5,707 nucleotides of DNA from Deltaproteobacteria bacterium (GTDB lineage: Bacteria > Myxococcota_A > UBA796 > UBA2385): positions 1 through 5,707 of the forward strand of contig RFKJ01000412.1 of NCBI GenBank assembly GCA_003694325.1, in the 5' to 3' direction. A program made the position numbers and the translations under genes. The notes beneath the pieces are model-generated. The model saw only the letters and a program-made list of their open reading frames with translations. It was not told the origin of the DNA and did not search any database. The first letter of the stretch is position 1; each line of letters begins with the position of its first letter. Positions 4,881-5,707 of the stretch are shown piece after piece.

Positions 4881-5707
4881 TCAGCGCTTGCCGTTCCGCC
4901 CGCGCTTGTGGTGGTGGTTGCGCCGCCGACGGCGGCGACGGCTGACCGACTGCTCCTCGCGCAGCGCCACGAGGATGCGCTCGGCTTCTGCCTTGTCATA
5001 GGGGTCGAGGTCGATGACCCGGTCGACGAAGTGGCGAGGGAGCTGCAGGCGATCGCACACCCGTAGGGCGTGCCGGCGCCGGCGCCGTCGCTCCCGGCGC
5101 AGCTCGTCCCGGATTTCGCCCAGCACCCGGGCAACCTCGTCATAGGTCCAGGGCTCGAGGTCGTCGGCCAGGCGCGCGTACTTCCGATCGATGTGCAGCT
5201 CGTCGCAGACTCGGGCAGCGTAGCGACGACGCCCCTGTCCCACCGGGAACCGCAGGGCGATGGTGGCCCGTTGATCGGCGTCCACCGCCAGCATCAGGTC
5301 GGACAGCGGCGAGCGGTCCGGCCCCTCGCAGACCATGGTCCGCAGGCCGTCGCGGGCCCGAAGCTGGAGGAGCTGCTGGAGCATCCGGAGCACCGCCGGT
5401 CGGCGTTGCAGGAAGGCCGGCCCATCCAGGATGAGGGCCGGGTGCCGCCGGATGTCGTCCCGCCATGTCCGCCGGCGGACCTGGTTGGCGAGGGCGTCGT
5501 GGAGTTCCTTGCCCGTGAGGTGCGTCGGGTCGGCCTGGTCGAGCAGGCGCCGCGCCACTGCCGACTTCCCCACGCCCGGCGGACCGAGCAGGAAGACGAC
5601 CGGCCGCTCGCGAGCCGCGCGCGGCAGCGGGCGACGGCCCAGGAACTCGCTGCTGGTGCCCGACACGAAGGCGGGCGGCATGCGCCGACGCCGACGGCGG
5701 CGGGGCC
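4881..5707 (-). CDS. P-loop (AAA+/DnaA-like) ATPase with tandem C-terminal repeats and poly-Arg linkers, probably 5'-truncated
   Basis: An ATG at 5679-5681 would give 266 residues (numbering used here). Walker A is GPPGVGKS at 33-40, after the strand PVVFLL. A Walker-B-like strand ALILDG ends at D86, but the usual acidic residue after it is a glycine. A further strand RTMVCEGPDRSPLSDLM (114-130) recalls the sensor-1 region of DnaA/Hda-type AAA+ proteins. The C-terminal part holds two 43-residue repeats (151-193 and 201-243) and ends in seven arginines and an HHHKRGRNGKR tail, suggesting nucleic-acid or other polyanion binding. The frame stays open upstream of the ATG to the window edge and encodes P followed by seven R. 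No Shine-Dalgarno precedes the ATG, so the true start may lie outside the window. It is followed by the Dabb gene 18 bases later. A nucleotide-kinase-type P-loop protein is an alternative. ATP binding is well supported; the cellular role is unknown. Confidence 0.85.
   Translation of the reverse strand, partial: PRRRRRRRMPPAFVSGTSSEFLGRRPLPRAARERPVVFLLGPPGVGKSAVARRLLDQADPTHLTGKELHDALANQVRRRTWRDDIRRHPALILDGPAFLQRRPAVLRMLQQLLQLRARDGLRTMVCEGPDRSPLSDLMLAVDADQRATIALRFPVGQGRRRYAARVCDELHIDRKYARLADDLEPWTYDEVARVLGEIRDELRRERRRRRRHALRVCDRLQLPRHFVDRVIDLDPYDKAEAERILVALREEQSVSRRRRRRRNHHHKRGRNGKR
4953..5231 (-). repeat. Two tandem 43-residue repeats inside the P-loop protein
   Basis: Residues 151-193 (bases 5103-5231) and 201-243 (bases 4953-5081) align without gaps at an exact 50-residue offset, with 18 of 43 positions identical by eye. 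The shared pattern is RRR-x-A-x-RVCD-x-L, then a single R, then DL-x-P, E-x-x-R-x-L and R-x-E. Each copy begins with an arginine cluster and looks helical. A further arginine run follows the second copy (248-254). The DNA of the two copies has diverged, so this is an old duplication. I do not recognise the domain. Confidence 0.8.

Noticed and set aside
4602..5066. A 154-residue plus-strand frame across the Dabb and ATPase genes
   Set aside because: It lies antisense to two genes with recognisable domains and has no family features of its own.
4925..5702. A 13-base direct repeat (GCCGACGGCGGCG at 4925-4937 and 5690-5702), considered as an attachment site or recombination scar
   Set aside because: Both copies encode arginine runs in the P-loop protein, so the similarity follows from repeated Arg codons.

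Overview
The window is a GC-rich stretch of bacterial DNA carrying five protein-coding genes on two strands. The leftmost gene combines a Cys/Asp-rich MopE-like calcium motif with a FG-GAP/VCBS beta-propeller. Next comes a two-module HNH protein. Together with the high GC, this is most like a myxobacterial or other former delta-proteobacterial (Myxococcota-type) genome. That assignment rests on gene style only, since no rRNA or phylogenetic marker is present.

Layout: (1) 2-1489, plus strand: the C-terminal part of a secreted or surface FG-GAP protein. Seven regularly spaced propeller blades can be recognised; the start lies before the window. (2) 1490-1628: a short, comparatively AT-richer gap with a promoter-like sequence placed so that transcription would begin at or next to the ATG of the next gene. 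(3) 1629-3446, plus: a 605-residue HNH-endonuclease-type protein with two copies of a helical module and an intact zinc/HNH site at its C-terminus. (4) 3447-3554: a leader containing a stem that could hide the ribosome-binding site of the next gene. (5) 3555-4523, plus: a membrane protein with two cytoplasmic zinc ribbons, one transmembrane helix and a six-cysteine exterior domain. (6) 4524-4565: a tail-to-tail junction with a small hairpin. (7) 4566-4862, minus: a Dabb (stress-responsive alpha/beta barrel) protein. (8) 4881 to the right edge, minus: a P-loop ATPase with two tandem 43-residue repeats and arginine-rich linkers, probably continuing beyond the window.

How they fit together: genes 7 and 8 are very likely one minus-strand transcription unit (18-nt gap, Shine-Dalgarno inside the gap), converging on the plus-strand genes. 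The three plus-strand genes show no obvious shared pathway. I see no phage, insertion-sequence, CRISPR or RNA genes. The least ordinary parts are the repeat/poly-Arg architecture of the P-loop protein, the possible sequestered ribosome-binding site of the zinc-ribbon gene, and the possible leaderless promoter of the HNH gene. No complete new multi-gene system can be claimed from this window.
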